A stretch of DNA of 64,000 nucleotides from Triplophysa rosa (taxonomy: Eukaryota > Chordata > Actinopteri > Cypriniformes > Nemacheilidae). Positions 1 through 11,954 of the stretch are shown in pieces (the stretch's first letter is position 1; each line of letters starts with the position of its first letter). The stretch is from contig NW_026634143.1 of assembly GCF_024868665.1 (NCBI RefSeq), positions 266,190 through 330,189 of the forward strand. Reading direction: 5' to 3'. A program made the position numbers and the translations under genes. Below the pieces are notes generated by a model that was not told the DNA's origin, ran no database searches, and was given only the letters and a program-made list of their open reading frames with translations.

Positions 1-457
1 ACAGTTGTTGACTCATTCATATATAATACTCTGACGAGGGAGACGTCAGGTCTGCAGGTGAATGATGTCAATCATTTTCATCAATTCATAGTGATATGTT
101 GAATGTTGAACTGTAATCATTTGTGTGGAGGCTGGGAGTGTCTCTTACGCACGCACTCACGCACGCACGCACACGGACACACGGAGAGGGATTTTTCCTG
201 TGGTCTCAGGATAACTCATTAGTTTTCAGCTAGACCCACTTTCCTAATGACTGAAAATCCCTTTTGCTCTTGTGTCCTCTCTCAAGTGTGCACTATACCA
301 GAAGAAGAGTTTTAGTGTGTTTGCTTGTGTCCTAAATTAGACATCAATGTGTCTGAATAATGGCTGTATGGAAGACACCGGAGCATATTTAACTGTGTGT
401 TTAAATTAAATATACAGTAGGAGTCAAAACCAGATTGTGTTCAGTATGTTTGAATAT
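1..457. other. intronic sequence (plch2 intron 1), no gene seen
   Basis: Unremarkable AT-rich DNA with a CACG/CA microsatellite at about 149-183. No exon with usable splice sites was found on either strand. The minus-strand plch2 exon encoding V-E-R-C-M was sought here and not found. Confidence 0.5.
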
Positions 458-1467
458 ACAGTTTTTCTCGATTGCTTAAACACATTTCTTGAAATTATGC
501 CTGGTATTCTCAAAACAGTGAACACAATTCCATAACATCTCACCCAATTCCCCAAACATCCTATTGTCAGGTCAAAATGAAGCTCTCTTCTCAAAACCAT
601 TCAACCTAGCTGAAAAACCACCCTTTTCCCACAAGCCCTCAAATCACCCACACTGAACACAGTCTTGGACACGGCTGAGATCCATTCAAAACACTGTTAC
701 TAAACCTCTTATCGGGATTCAAGAATCATTTGACAGCTTAGTGTTTACTAGAATATACAACACAAAAGATAATGAATGAGCTTTAGGAAAAATTATAACA
801 TTACACAACTGTAAAGTAGATGAAGACCGAAGACCAATATGAAGTGGTCATGCAACACAATACGGTCCACAACTGCACAAAGAACATTTACATTCAGGCA
901 TTTAGCAGATGCTTTTATCCAAAGCCACTTCCGGAGAAGATGAAGGAAACAATACAGTGAAGCCATTCGTCAGTAGGAGGCAATGTAAAAAATATGGCAT
1001 CCTCTGCACCTTTGGCCCAATTTAGTCCAAGTATTCAGAATTTTCTGCACAAATACAGGACGGGTAAGAAAGGGTGTAGACGTGCTACAGTTTACTGCAT
1101 ACAGAACAGTGACATGTCTCTGGTATAAAGTGTGTAGTGTCACTATACTGTATGTTTCCTGTAGTACTGTAGTATAAAGCCCTGTAGATGATTCTAGCAT
1201 GAGCTGTTGATATGATCCTGAGATGCTGATTGGTGTGTCATCAGTTTGTTTACTGATGGATAAATGTGTGCTACTCGACTTTACGTCTCCACACTTCAGT
1301 TCATTATATTGTGTGTTTGTGTTTTCTGAATGAGAACATGGTCAAACCTTTGCTAAATGTGTGTGGGGTTTGTACAAGTTGGTGTATTGTTCTGAGAATG
1401 TGTTTATAGTTGTCAGAAAATGGTGAATTGTTTCATCAATTGTGTGTTAGCAATGGAGAAAAACTGT
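458..1467. mobile_element. non-autonomous TIR transposon, ends TACAGTTTTT, IS630/Tc1-like family
   Basis: Left end ACAGTTTTTCTCGATTGCTT (458) and right end AGCAATGGAGAAAAACTGT (to 1467) form inverted repeats of about 25 bp with few mismatches. The interior has no coding capacity. The ends match those of the neighbour at 1500-2785, which carries transposase remnants, so both belong to one family. The flanks do not show a clean duplication. Confidence 0.6.
886..935 (-). repeat. LINE 3'-tail-like segment
   Basis: GGCATTTAGCAGATGC followed by TTTTATCCAAAGCCACTT is the reverse complement of the tail that ends the L2 fragment near 54120-54165. It lies inside the 458-1467 element, suggesting a nested insertion or a shared module. 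Confidence 0.5.
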
Positions 1468-1471
1468 AATA

Positions 1472-1492
1472 GACTCTCTCTCTCTCTCTCTC
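1472..1492. repeat. (TC)n microsatellite
   Basis: About ten CT units lie between two TIR elements of the same family. Confidence 0.85.
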
Positions 1493-1499
1493 AGGTCTT

Positions 1500-2785
1500 T
1501 ATAGTTTATTTCAGCTGCTAACAAGCATTGTTCAATACTGAAGCCACATCTTCAAAACTCTTCACACATTCAGCAAAACAGACGTCTGTGCAGACCAAAC
1601 TGTCAATCATTTTTCATTGCTTTCAGACAAAATGCATTCAGTGACCACATTTTTCAAAATTCACAAACACTTTCGTCATTCATAGTCCACAACCTGCAAA
1701 ACACTATGAATTTACAGCACGTTTTTCAATCGCTAACACACTGCTTTCAAAATGCTTAAAAACACTTTTAAAACAGAATGATGACAAATGCGTTGTATTT
1801 CTGCAGTCATTATTTTACGTACAGTATAGACAATTTTAGCTGAAATCCTACTCCTGTGATCTGCTTTAGTCTCATGACCATGATTTACTGTATTTATAAA
1901 GGGGATGTTAGGAAATATGGATCAAAGAAGAGTGGTTCAGAGAGGGAGAGCGCATGAGACCAAGAGCCATCGTGATCTCTGATGAGATTATTGATCATGT
2001 AGTAAATGATGATCTCTCTTTGAGAGAGGCGGTCTAAGGGTGCAACCCAATCTGCCGCGTTCAACAGTGGCATCAACAGTAGGAATGTTGTGACAGAACA
2101 ACAGGCGAGACAAGCATCCTTTAATGATACTGTAACTGAATTAGACATTCCAGACGGTATTTTCCACGATGGCCAGAGAAGACATCAGATTGATGAGAAC
2201 TTGTGGCCAAATGCAAGAGAGAGGGACGACTAGATCCCTCACTGTACTTTTGTTGATGTGTTGAATTCATTTTTATTCTTTTTTTTTTGATCATCATTGC
2301 AGCCCTGGAACGTTTTTCCTCTTTTTTTTCACCTTTGTATACTGTAACTTTCAAAGATGAAGTACTACTGTATAAACAAAGAAAACTTACTGTACGCATA
2401 TGTCACAAGACTGATTAAATTCTGTAGTACATTCATTAAAGTGAAAATGAGTTATTCTATTTGAAAGACTGATTTATGAGAAAAATAATTCAGCATTTAC
2501 TAATAAAGTTCATCATTTCTGTAATGCTCCTTGTTGTTAGTGTTTTTTAGGTCAGTATGTTATGAATGAAATGTGTGTTTTCTGAATGAGAATTGTTGTC
2601 AGTGTTATGTTGGAATGATCTTATTTTGAGACATGTATGAAGTGTTTTGTGGGTCGGAGTGAGTTCTGGAGGTGAGATGAAGTGTTTGGCCGACAGTCAT
2701 GTTGCTCATGCAGACTGTGTGAAGAGTTTTGAAGATGTGGCTTCAGTATTGAACAATGCTTGTTAGCAGCTGAAAAAAACTGTAA
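1500..2785 (+). mobile_element. decayed IS630/Tc1-like DNA transposon with transposase remnants
   Basis: The ends form a long inverted repeat. The left block (about 1505-1570, with CAGCTGCTAACAAGCATTG) is repeated in inverse at 2705-2784, which ends CTGAAAAAAACTGTA. The total is about 1.29 kb. The interior carries N- and C-terminal scraps of a transposase (1917-2233), so this is a deletion derivative of an autonomous element. The outer left end has mutated from TACAGTTT to TATAGTTT. Superfamily placement rests on the transposase motifs. Confidence 0.65.
1917..2233 (+). pseudogene. IS630/Tc1-mariner-type transposase, internally deleted remnant
   Basis: ATG at 1917 gives MDQRRVVQRGRA. After a frameshift, RPRAIVISDEIIDHVV and DLSLREA follow, as in the helix-turn-helix N-terminus of fish IS630-like transposases. 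A second frameshift leads to VQPN-type sequence. The central catalytic region is missing. The C-terminus reappears at about 2140-2233 as IRHSRRYFPR, then AREDIR, then DENLWPNARERDD and a TAG stop. At least three disruptions make it non-functional. Confidence 0.6.
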
Positions 2786-4655
2786 AGAGTGCAGTGTAAA
2801 GGCAGTGATTTCTCTATATAGCGTTAAAGTCATGGATGCAGGTACATAATTGATGCCAGTAACACACTCAGAATGTATATAATGAGACTACATGTGTACT
2901 TGAGAATGACAGTGAACAGGAATCTTGTCAAGGTGTAAGTATGACATTATCCAGCAGGGGTGCAATGAGCACGCTGACAGATCTGTTGGGCCACACAGGA
3001 ACTCATCCTAGAAAACCTAGAGTTATATAAATACACAGCTTCTTACAAAAGAAATATCTACCGACTACCCACAGATTTTTCTCTATATACACATTTGTCT
3101 CTGCTAATATGTATTTTCTGTAAAGCTGCTTTGCGCGTTGTGAAAAAATGTCACAAAAATGTAAAAAGTCGTATAGAAATCCATTTGAATTGAATATCAT
3201 GTATTCATTCTATGAAAAGAAGAGTATGGAGCAACATGAAATGGGGTTAAATATACAATACATCAGCTATGTTGAAAATAATTTGCCTGTGACAATAATT
3301 ATTATAGATTTAACAGTCAATAATCAAATTCATGCTGAAGCCACATTCTAAATGCATACAGTAGTAATGACTTGTTGAAATAATGAACTTTCATTTTAAT
3401 TGTGTTCTGGTTCTTTCCAAAACAAGCAGCCCTGTCTAATTGTGTGTCAGATGAAAGTGACACACACACGCGCACACACGCACGCACGCACACACAGGAA
3501 AGAGTTGTGTGGGATCAGAAGCGTGTGCAGAGGGCAGGAGACTGAACAGATGGCAGCGCACAGGAAAGGATTCAATGCCCTGCTGGTAAACCTTCCCCGG
3601 GTGATGGTTTGGGAGGGATGACAGCTCAAACGCTCCTGTGAACTGCTCTCATTCAGTGTGACTGCATTTCTTCTGCTCATAAAGATCATGGAAATCAATG
3701 AAGACGACGAAAGAAATGTGGCACTGTTACGTATAGTCCTACTCCTTTATCTGACACACCTGCTTCAGGTGTTGGAGTCTCGACTGAAGAGCTGATGGGT
3801 TGAATCCGGGTTGTCAGATGAGGGACACTTATCAAATTTACAGGACGAGAGGTCTTTCAGGACTGAAGAGAGAACCGTGACTGTAACTCTTAGACTAACA
3901 CAGATCTCTACAGTCTGAAGAACACGAGAAGTATGAGAAGTATGTCATATTCGTCAAGATCTCAGTCAGTCTGGTCTAGTATAGCCTTAGAGAGAAGCGT
4001 AAGTGTGAACAGACAGGGACGAATACACTATTTGATGAGTAAACACAGAGAAAACATGTAGTGTGTCCATCTCAAGAGACGTTCAGACGGTGTTAAAGCT
4101 CAGCGCTTCAGTCGCTGGTGTCTCTGAATAACACTTCAGATGTGGCAGATTACAGGTGGAAAAATGCTCAAACATATCCTAAAAGTGATCATGTCAGCTT
4201 TGATCTATACAACACTATTTTCACGTTCTACACGGTGAGAACACAGTCCTTGAACAACATTTCTGTCAGCTCATCAATGTTTTTGGCTGAAACAGACAGA
4301 GATCATGAGATGATTCACACATGAACATCACACACATACACCGTACTGATAAACACAACAACACAGCTTCCAATCAAAACATTCATCTCTTACTACATGG
4401 TCATCATTCCAAAATACAAAAAGTGGCTTTTGTCAAAAAGAAATGTCTTTATAGAAGTTGCTGCACTCCGTGGTCATGTGATATCTTTAAAAACAACCCA
4501 ATTATGACCAACACTTAAAGCAGACATCAACTGTACCGTGCCACTAAAATCCCTTCACTACGGAGCCCCTCCTCCCCAGAGAGTCGGCAGTCTTTAGAGA
4601 TCCATGATTGGCTCTTTTGACGGGACTTCTTCTGCTTTGCTTCTTGTGCATCAGA
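2786..4655. other. intronic sequence with minor repeats
   Basis: No coding exon is supported. It holds a short L2-like tail (3120-3196), a CA/CACG tract (about 3457-3496), and at 3735-3800 a stretch with CTGACACACCTG resembling a common fish interspersed repeat. The rest looks like unique intron. Confidence 0.5.
3120..3196 (+). repeat. L2-type LINE 3' tail, degenerate
   Basis: TGTAAAGCTGCTTTGCG, then GTGAAAAAATG, then ATTTGAATTGAAT follows the same pattern as the end of the large L2 copy at 19905-19965 (GTGAAAAGCGCTATATAAAT and TTTAATTGAAT). Only the tail is present. Confidence 0.5.
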
Positions 4656-5800
4656 GGTCCGTTTCAGAAAGGAGGTTTAGTGAAAACTCGGAGTGTATTA
4701 CTGTAACCTGGTTTACTCTGGGCTTTCCGGTATGTCAAACCCGAGAGAGCGGGGTAACTCAAGCCCGTTTCTAAAGGAGAGGTCACTTCTACTCGGAGTC
4801 AGTAACCATAGTAACGTACTCTGTGAACCTAACCTGGTCGGGAGCAGGTTTTCTTTGGTAAACCCAGAGTTTCTTTCCATCTCCTCCCCCTTTTAAAGCG
4901 CAAGTGGTGTACCTCCATTCATTCATTCATTCATTCACGCATTTTGATCACACAGAGAGCGTCTCAGTGACTTATATGCCATATGTGCTTTTATAGAGGA
5001 TTCATGAAGAGGCTGCATTCATTCATTCATAGGGCTGTACTTTGATTTCGGGAGAGCAATTTAGGACCCGAGTGGAATTTTGTCATTTCCTTGTGCATTT
5101 TTATTACAACTGTACCACTTTTCTTTACAGTGAATTACATATATCAAAATATATCTCATCCATCCTTACATCAATAACATCAGCCACCGTACGTGTCTTA
5201 CATCAGAGCAGATTCTTTCCCTTACATGTTCTCACAAATGCTAGTTTTCTATGGAGGATAAGAAACGACTTAATAAAGAAATGAATAAATACAGACAAAT
5301 GCAGTGATGAAGGTAATAAAGAATTCTTTTAGATGTGCAGCCATTCCTACCCAAAACTGCTCTGAGCAGGGTTCCAACCCAAGACCAACGATCAGTCTGA
5401 CTTTGACACCAGAGTCTGACGGACTAACAAGTGTCCCACACACCATGACGTCTTTCACTCATCGCTACAGCACTGATGCGGAGTGAGAACATGAGCATCG
5501 TTTGATTATTTCTCTTGTTTCATTCATTACTGATTCATTTGTTTGTTTCTTGGTAGATTTATCTATTTGTTAATTGTTAAATCAGTAAATCCACTGTGTG
5601 CAGAGCGGAAAGTGTGCCTCGCTCTCTAGCGCTTTCTGCCGCCATGTTGCTTTCTTTGGTGCCGTTGCCATGGCGAATTGATCATTGATCATGGCTTGTG
5701 TAGTCGTGGTGCAAGCGCTTGACTCAAGGTAAGTCTACCCAGAGTTGATAGAACGAACTCAAATCAGCTGTTCTGAAACCACAAACTCAAAGTTTCACAT
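4656..5800. mobile_element. possible TIR element (Harbinger-like?) with (ATTC)n
   Basis: GTTTCAGAAAGGAGGTTTAG near 4663 and CAGCTGTTCTGAAACC near 5766 form a short, imperfect inverted pair around 1.1 kb that includes an (ATTC)n tract at 4916-4936. At 5360-5385 GGTTCCAACCC resembles a B-box-like or SINE-type motif. No target duplication is resolved and no transposase is seen, so this is tentative. Confidence 0.3.
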
Positions 5801-7372
5801 CTCAGAGTTCACATTTGAAGTCACTGTGTTTGTTTGTCTGACATCATTCAACACAGCTCTTTAGACACTGTTGTCATTAATGAGCATTTCCAGAATACAC
5901 AGATGTCATGTCACATGTATGGTAAAGATGCACTGCATTTCTCTCAATAGCAGCGGCAGCTGGATGAATGAGGTTTGCTCATCAATCATCTTCTGATCCT
6001 CCATGTTCACTTTAATACATGTGTGTGAAAGGTTAGATGTTTCTGCTCACTCTCTGCACATGCGTGATTCAGACTCAAGTGTTATTTTCTTTGTTTTCTT
6101 TGTTAATGCTGTCGGAAAGCAATAGTAAAATATCAACATGACATTGCCAATCCAAAAACAAGAATTTTATAAAGAAAAGTTTGATAAAAAGTCCTTAAAC
6201 AAGATGACTGTGGAAGGAATGTGCTGGAGGAGTGAATCTCCCACAATGCATTGCAAGCTCACACTCATTTCTGACTTCATTCTGATATGTAACGCTGCGA
6301 GCGATGATACTTTTGAAGATGAAAATGAATGAAACCACCCAACGTTCGCTCTATAGATTTGAATTGAGGAAAGAGTAAATCAGATTGACTGTAATAAAGC
6401 CGCTTGATAAAGCTATAAACACACTGGATTGAACGAGAGACACTGCTGTTTTAATAAAGATAAAAAGATGATGATGATAGTGAGAGCAGCAGCACGTGTG
6501 ACTGAAGTGAATGAACTGTCAATCAAACATACATCATCATCATCATCACAGCATGAAGTCATGGAGTGATGAGACGTCACATCTACTGCGAGCTCTTTCG
6601 TCTCCAGACATTTGACGCAAATGGAAGAAGAGCGGTTTTCATCCTGGCCACAGGAATACAAATGTCAGATGTCTGTCGTTCGTAGTTTTCAGTAGCCAGA
6701 CTATAGACAAGAACTGCAGAACGCTTGTGCTAAAGCAACTCAAGACAGACTGGACATGACCTTTAACATGACTGACAGAAACACACGTCTGATGAACATG
6801 AACGGCTGTAGACATCACACTTTACTGATCAAACAACTTTACTCTCTGTGACCCATCCAGAAACACGATCATCTATCATCACTTGTGTTTATTTCAGACT
6901 CGCTGTAGTTCACACGCCGATCTGTCAAACACACCACCCGTGATATGAATGATTCAATGACATGACTGACGACACATAAACATGCATGTACAGTCTGATC
7001 CCTTGACTTCCACCCATGTGAGTCTGTCGAGCTCTCAGACGTGCCTCAGAAAAGCAGAGGGATTGTGGGTAAACAGACCGGACACGCTCAGAAATCGTAT
7101 TAAACACGAAGCAAAGCTCTGGCATGTCAGACTGACACTCTTATAAATGATTCTTCATTGTTAAACACCTTTCTGTTATTATAGATGTCCTTCATAACCA
7201 ATCTAACAAATCAATGTCCAGAAGAAAAATCACAGATGACAGGGACCGCTTTCATTTCTCAGTCAGTCTTTTCTCTACGACATGAAGAAGATTAAACCGA
7301 GAGCAAGTAGAAATGTCTTGAGTCTCAGATCTGTCTCTCCTGAGGAAAATCTGACAGATGTTTGAGAAGAGA
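5801..7372. other. intronic sequence, nothing recognised
   Basis: AT-rich DNA with short ATC-rich simple repeats near 6535-6550. The open frames here are short and lack recognisable domains or flanking splice signals. Confidence 0.5.
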
Positions 7373-7378
7373 TGTCAA

Positions 7379-7959
7379 CAGTGACCACGTTTACACGGAC
7401 GTCGGTAATGGAATTATTCGCCTTATTCTGAGAAAGCTAATATTACGATGAAGCTGTTTACATTAAGAACATAGTTGGATTAATGGCATCCGTCATTACG
7501 TCCCTAAGCGACGCCGTTCAACTTTCCCTCCATCATTCCATGTATCAACAAACAGTTGGTCTTCGCCATGGTACCACATACTTCATTTCTTTTCTAGAAT
7601 TGTTGGCATCTTTCTTGTTTCCCGTTCGGACCAAAAATGTGCTTACTTGCTTGAAGCCATGTTGTTTGCTGTAAAACGAAACGGCTGTCCACTGCTGTGC
7701 GTGCGTGTAACCTGTCGCAAAGTTCCTACGCGCCGCTAATAGTGCGATTAAGGTGTGTACATGTCTATACCGCACTTCCATAATGCCACTAAAACAGGAG
7801 TACTCCACCCGTCTTAATTCCATTTGTGTTCACTACCATTATGAGTTTAGACGGATTAAGCGAATCAAAAACCTCTGTTGACATGCTCCATTCTCAATCA
7901 GAGTATTGTTTAATCGTGTTAATATCGGATTATTCTTGTCCATGTAAACCTGGTCACTG
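7379..7959. mobile_element. 581-bp TIR MITE with TGTCAA target duplication
   Basis: Left end CAGTGACCACGTTTACACGG and right end CCATGTAAACCTGGTCACTG form 22-bp imperfect inverted repeats. TGTCAA flanks both sides (7373-7378 and 7960-7965). The interior has no transposase. The length of the target duplication (six visible) does not settle the superfamily. Confidence 0.75.
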
Positions 7960-8397
7960 TGTCAAACTGAGCTCAGATCTGTCAAGTCTGCAATCAAAAG
8001 TCAATATCATCAATATCAACTCAAACATTTCTCATCAAATCTAGATGATTTTATAACCGCTTACATTCAAAGTGACTTTAGGAGTTGAAAGGAGCATGTG
8101 AAGTTTATACTGTAATCACGTCATGTAACGATGACTGGAGCATGATGAAAGATGACATCACTTCTTTAATCTAACACATTCCACTGGACTACATGGGGAA
8201 AGTCATTTTCTTAGGAATAAAATAGTGCGTCTGTAAACGCCGTGTGGTGTAAAGGACAGGCACAGCCAGAAATAAAACAAGAGATGAGAATATAGAGAAA
8301 GAATCCCTCGAGAAGAACGAGACGTCCAAGAAAACTCCTACCCAACAACCCCCACCATTATTCTTTGTGTTCTGCAATGAAATGTAAGACAGCTTAC

Positions 8398-8440
8398 CTT
8401 TGTCTGGACTGAGACTCCTGATATTGCTCAAATCCTCCAT
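8398..8440 (-). CDS. plch2: first coding exon of phospholipase C eta 2, short isoform (partial gene)
   Basis: On the minus strand an ATG (8440-8438) opens 14 codons, MEDLSNIRSLSPDK, plus one base, then a consensus donor AAAG|GTAAGC (GT at 8397-8396, phase 1). The peptide resembles the N-terminus of vertebrate PLC-eta 1 as I recall it (MADL..., then LSPEK just before the PH domain): M, D, L, L, S, P and K align and E/D is conservative. In the family the next exon continues V-E-R-C-M, which fits a phase-1 junction (G|TG). That exon is not in the window and must lie left of position 1. PLC-eta enzymes are calcium-sensitive phosphoinositide phospholipases enriched in neurons. The plch2 rather than plch1 assignment rests on the head-to-head pex10 neighbour, known from mammalian synteny. 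The exon is tiny, so the call is good but not certain. Confidence 0.65.
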
Positions 8441-8675
8441 AATTCACCCAGAGAACGCTCCATGTGCTAGCGAGAGCTGGAGAGATGTGTGAGAACAATC
8501 CCATGAGCACCTCTTCCACAGGAGAACCACTGAACGCATCTCATTCTCAAGAGCAGAAAGCAAAGCACCTGATCCTGTTTCTCATGTCATTCTTTTCTTA
8601 GCCTCTCTCTCTGTCTGTCTCGTGTGTGTGTGTGCTGTGGAGAGTATGAGGAGATCTGGCCACGTGTGTGTGTGT

Positions 8676-8706
<31 letters not shown>

Positions 8707-8900
8707 AGGCTGCTTCAGTGCTTCGGCGTGGCGGGATGCGGCTGAGGAAAAGGAGCTCAACGGACGGCCAGAGAACTGAAGTCACACACGTGAGTGAATG
8801 AACGAGAGACAAAGAGAAAGAGCAGCGTGAGTGAGGTGATGGGGATTTCTCTCATCTCATGTTTTATTCAGCGCTGCTCAGCGAGCGCGTCTCTTCAGGA
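8441..8900 (-). promoter_or_regulatory. plch2: putative promoter and 5' UTR region of the short plch2 isoform
   Basis: If the 8398-8440 exon is the first exon, this flank holds its 5' UTR and promoter. It is richer in GC and CpG than its surroundings around 8720-8780, has no TATA box I can place, and is interrupted by a (GT)n tract at 8662-8707. The boundaries are arbitrary. Confidence 0.3.
8662..8707. repeat. (GT)n microsatellite with GC interruptions
   Basis: GTGTGT tract with two GC variants, just upstream of the short plch2 first exon. Length change here could affect that putative promoter. Confidence 0.9.
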
Positions 8901-9222
8901 CAGAAAGCTTTAGGAGACATGGAGGTGAAGGAAGATTCAGTCGTTATTTCCTCGCTGGAACAAAGACACGCGACTCTCTCGAGCACATCTCTAACATCAC
9001 TCCATACAAATCTGCTTTCTCCAAACCACACACTGTGACGCAAAACACACCTCCAAGAGACTGAACTAACAATAAACAATACTTTTACATAAACACCATC
9101 AACTGTATCATAACATTAACTACTATATATTGTTGATTACAAGTTCATGTTATTTATATGGATGTCCACATATTCATGATTTTGTGTTAGATTTTTCTTT
9201 TTTATCTTCACAGGCATGATAC

Positions 9223-9819
9223 CTATGGAAGGTAATTCCTGACAAATTTAAATAAATACATTTAATGATGAAAAGAAAATTGAACACCAGATTAACAATT
9301 TCATTATACATAACTGCGCGCACAATATGTGCCAACATGAAAAATAAAATGCAACTATTTTATTTTCATTTTTGCAGTGACAATGCGCTGTTCCTGTCAC
9401 ATTGAAGAAGAAAACGCAATTGGTGATTTGACATTTTATTTTCACTAAAATCTCGAGGCAAGACTGCCAATCTTTAAATGAAAAGGCAAATGTGAAAAAG
9501 AAATCGCAAATACATTTTTACCAAGGTTTTTATTAATGCTCGCGCAAAAATAGTAACGCAATACAAATATCTTACACTCTTTTATAGGGAAGGTTTTGTA
9601 GTTATAATCATAAGAGCACTAAATGATTTCAAGTGAGCATTGTGACACAGTAATGCTTGAACTGCATCTGAAGTGTAATTTGCTTAATATAACCCTTATA
9701 CATACTTCTGTCGCATCTATCAATCCATTCTAACTGCCAACTCATCACATACTCAAGCTTGGTCAGCAAACCTCTCTTTAATTCATTTATTTACATTTGG
9801 CAGGAATTACCTTCCATAG
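9223..9819. mobile_element. 597-bp TIR MITE, ends CTATGGAAGGTAATTCCTG
   Basis: CTATGGAAGGTAATTCCTGA at 9223 is mirrored by CAGGAATTACCTTCCATAG ending 9819, with 19 of 19 bases paired. The interior is AT-rich and non-coding. The flanks (ATAC and ATAA) give no clean duplication, so the family is unassigned. Confidence 0.7.
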
Positions 9820-11229
9820 ATAACTATGAACTGTTGTTGTGTTCAAAAGTATGAAGAAAATTCTCCACGAATTAAGGAAACGAAACAACAACAACAACAG
9901 GGTTTATAACAGGCAGTAAATAATGCAAAGTCATTTTTGGGTGGACTACACCTTCAAGGAAATGAAAGAGAACTACATACAAGATATCAAAAGTCTTGAG
10001 GTTGAGTTCCTTCAGGAGCTGATAATGCTGAACACACAATAGAGATCAAACTCACTGTGCCATACATGAGCCACCAATAACAAATCACTTCTAGGTTTTT
10101 TTTGTTGCATAATGCATCTGATTTGAGCGGAGAACACAGTAAAACGCTGCCAGCCGTTTGTCTTCCTCGCAAAAGATGCAGGCAAATTGACAGTTAATGC
10201 TATTTTCTGTCATTGGTAAAGTGCTTCGGAACATTCATCTCGTTTTAGGAGACATTTATTGCATCAGATGTCAGATCCATTTCTCTTAAGTGTCAGAAGT
10301 TTGAAGAAATGAAATTCTGTGTCCGTGGAGTTCTGTCTGTGTTCTGCTCAATTAAAGCAACACTATATATCTCATCTGCCGTTACGATGGGTGCGTGTGT
10401 GGCTTATATCGTGCTTTTATTGTGTGATTTCACTGTGTTAAGAGAAAGAAACGTTTCCATTACGAGCACATGCTGTCTCTGCACCCTGAACATCGATGTT
10501 TTAACTAGTCATGCAGGTAAGCCGTGTGCCACGCTTATATTACACGTCTGGATTTAACATATAACTCGTCTTGCTATGAAGATTAATTCAGGCTAGTATT
10601 AAAGTTCCTTCTGTAGGGATCTCCATTCAAACCACAGAAATCTGCTTCAACAGCAAACACATTTCACAGACAGCTTTTGCTCTGCCATGACAAGCAATGA
10701 AAGAGTGTGGAAGAAACATCTGTGATGCTTCTGTGAGGTGTGAAGCTATTACACAAGAATACAGAGAGGAAAGAAGCGCCACGTTTCTGCAGTCGTTGAC
10801 ATGAAGCTGGAACGCTTGAGCGCTTGAAGTCAACGGATGGAAATGAAAGGCCGGGAGAAGCTCGCGAGCGCTCTGTGGTTCTCTCCGCTCCGCCTGTGGG
10901 AATCACCCCACACTCGAGAGAAAGTGGGTCAGAAGAGACCGACAGCAGGAACACAACACACCTCAACATTTCATCCAAAAGCACCGCAGTGAAACACGTC
11001 GTATGAAAAAACACAATCAGACACAAACAACCGTACAGCCAAGTGTTTGAGTGTCAGTGTGAATCAATGTAAAACAGACTCCAGTCGAGGGGTTAACAGC
11101 CTGGGCTACACATAGAGAAGAGATGAAGGAACGTGTGAAGAACACATGAAAACAGATCAACCTTAAATCTTAAGATCAACATCACATTCATGTCTTATGT
11201 ACAAATACATTTGATGGTTTGCTCTGACT
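9820..11229. other. intronic sequence, nothing recognised
   Basis: It contains a short (CAA)n at about 9885-9898. The overlapping open frames at 10664-11026 have no domain, no conserved motif and no splice context. Confidence 0.45.
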
Positions 11230-11292
11230 TCACATGCACGCACACACACACACACTCACACACGCACGCACGCACGCACGCACGCACGCACA
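11230..11292. repeat. (CA)n/(CACG)n microsatellite
   Basis: CA units grading into repeated ACGC units, immediately left of the first GTGGGGAC repeat copy. Confidence 0.9.
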
Positions 11293-11574
11293 CACTCGCT
11301 TTGGTTGACTATCCCCGTGGGGACAGTCCATAGGCGTAATGTTTTTATACTGTACAAACTGTATATTCTATCCCCTATCCCTAAACCTATCCCTAAACCT
11401 AAAGATCATAGAACACTTTTTGCATTTTTAGATTTGTAAAAAATATTGTTCTGTACAATTTATTAGCTTTTTTGCCCCTGGGGACCTCAATTTTGGTCCC
11501 CACGGTGACACGAGTCCCCATGTGTTGGTGTGCATTCAGGTTTAGGTCCCCACCGGGATATACAAACATGAACA
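11293..11574 (+). repeat. GTGGGGAC-type interspersed repeat, subtype A copy 1
   Basis: The unit runs from GACTATCCCCGTGGGGACAG to GGTCCCCACCGGGATATAC. These ends are roughly inverted (TATCCC..GTGGGGAC against GTCCCCACCGGGATA). It is almost identical to the copy at 13022-13294 and is related, inverted, to 54512-54720. CA tracts flank each copy. Confidence 0.75.
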
Positions 11575-11611
11575 CACACACACACACGCGCACACACACA
11601 CACACACACAC

Positions 11612-11879
11612 TTGTTGGGTTCCCGTGTGTTATGGGGACATTCCATAGACACAATGGTTTTTATACTGTACAAACTGTATCTCATATTCCCTCCCCCTAA
11701 CCCTAACAATCACACACAACTGTCTGCTCTTTTACATTTTCACAAAAGTTCATTCTGTATGATTTATAAGCTTGTTTCCTCATGAGGACCAAAAAATGTC
11801 CCCACAAGGACAAGGGTTTTGGATATTGCCATCTTTGTGGGGACATTTTGTCCCCATACCGTAGGGTTTACCCTTCCCA
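11612..11879 (+). repeat. GTGGGGAC-type interspersed repeat, subtype B
   Basis: It shares the TTTTTATACTGTACAAACTG core with subtype A but ends GATTTATAAGCTTGTTTCCT and then ATGTCCCCACAAGGACAAGG. A CA/CACG tract follows at 11878-11954. Confidence 0.7.
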
Positions 11880-11894
11880 CACACACACATGCAT

Positions 11895-11925
<31 letters not shown>

Positions 11926-11954
11926 CACAGGCACACACACACACGCACGCACGC

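Noticed and set aside
5335..5450. tRNA-like or SINE B-box (GGTTCCAACCC)
   Set aside because: No A-box or cloverleaf at the proper distance could be drawn, so no tRNA gene is called.
1..8397. plch2 second exon (V-E-R-C-M...) expected downstream of the first exons
   Set aside because: No minus-strand frame with that sequence or the PH domain was found; it must lie outside the window.
10664..11026. 120-codon minus-strand open frame
   Set aside because: No recognisable motif or conserved composition, and overlapping frames on the other strand are equally open.
11690..11705. Telomere-like CCCTAACCCTAA
   Set aside because: Only two units, and part of the GTGGGGAC repeat consensus; not an interstitial telomere.
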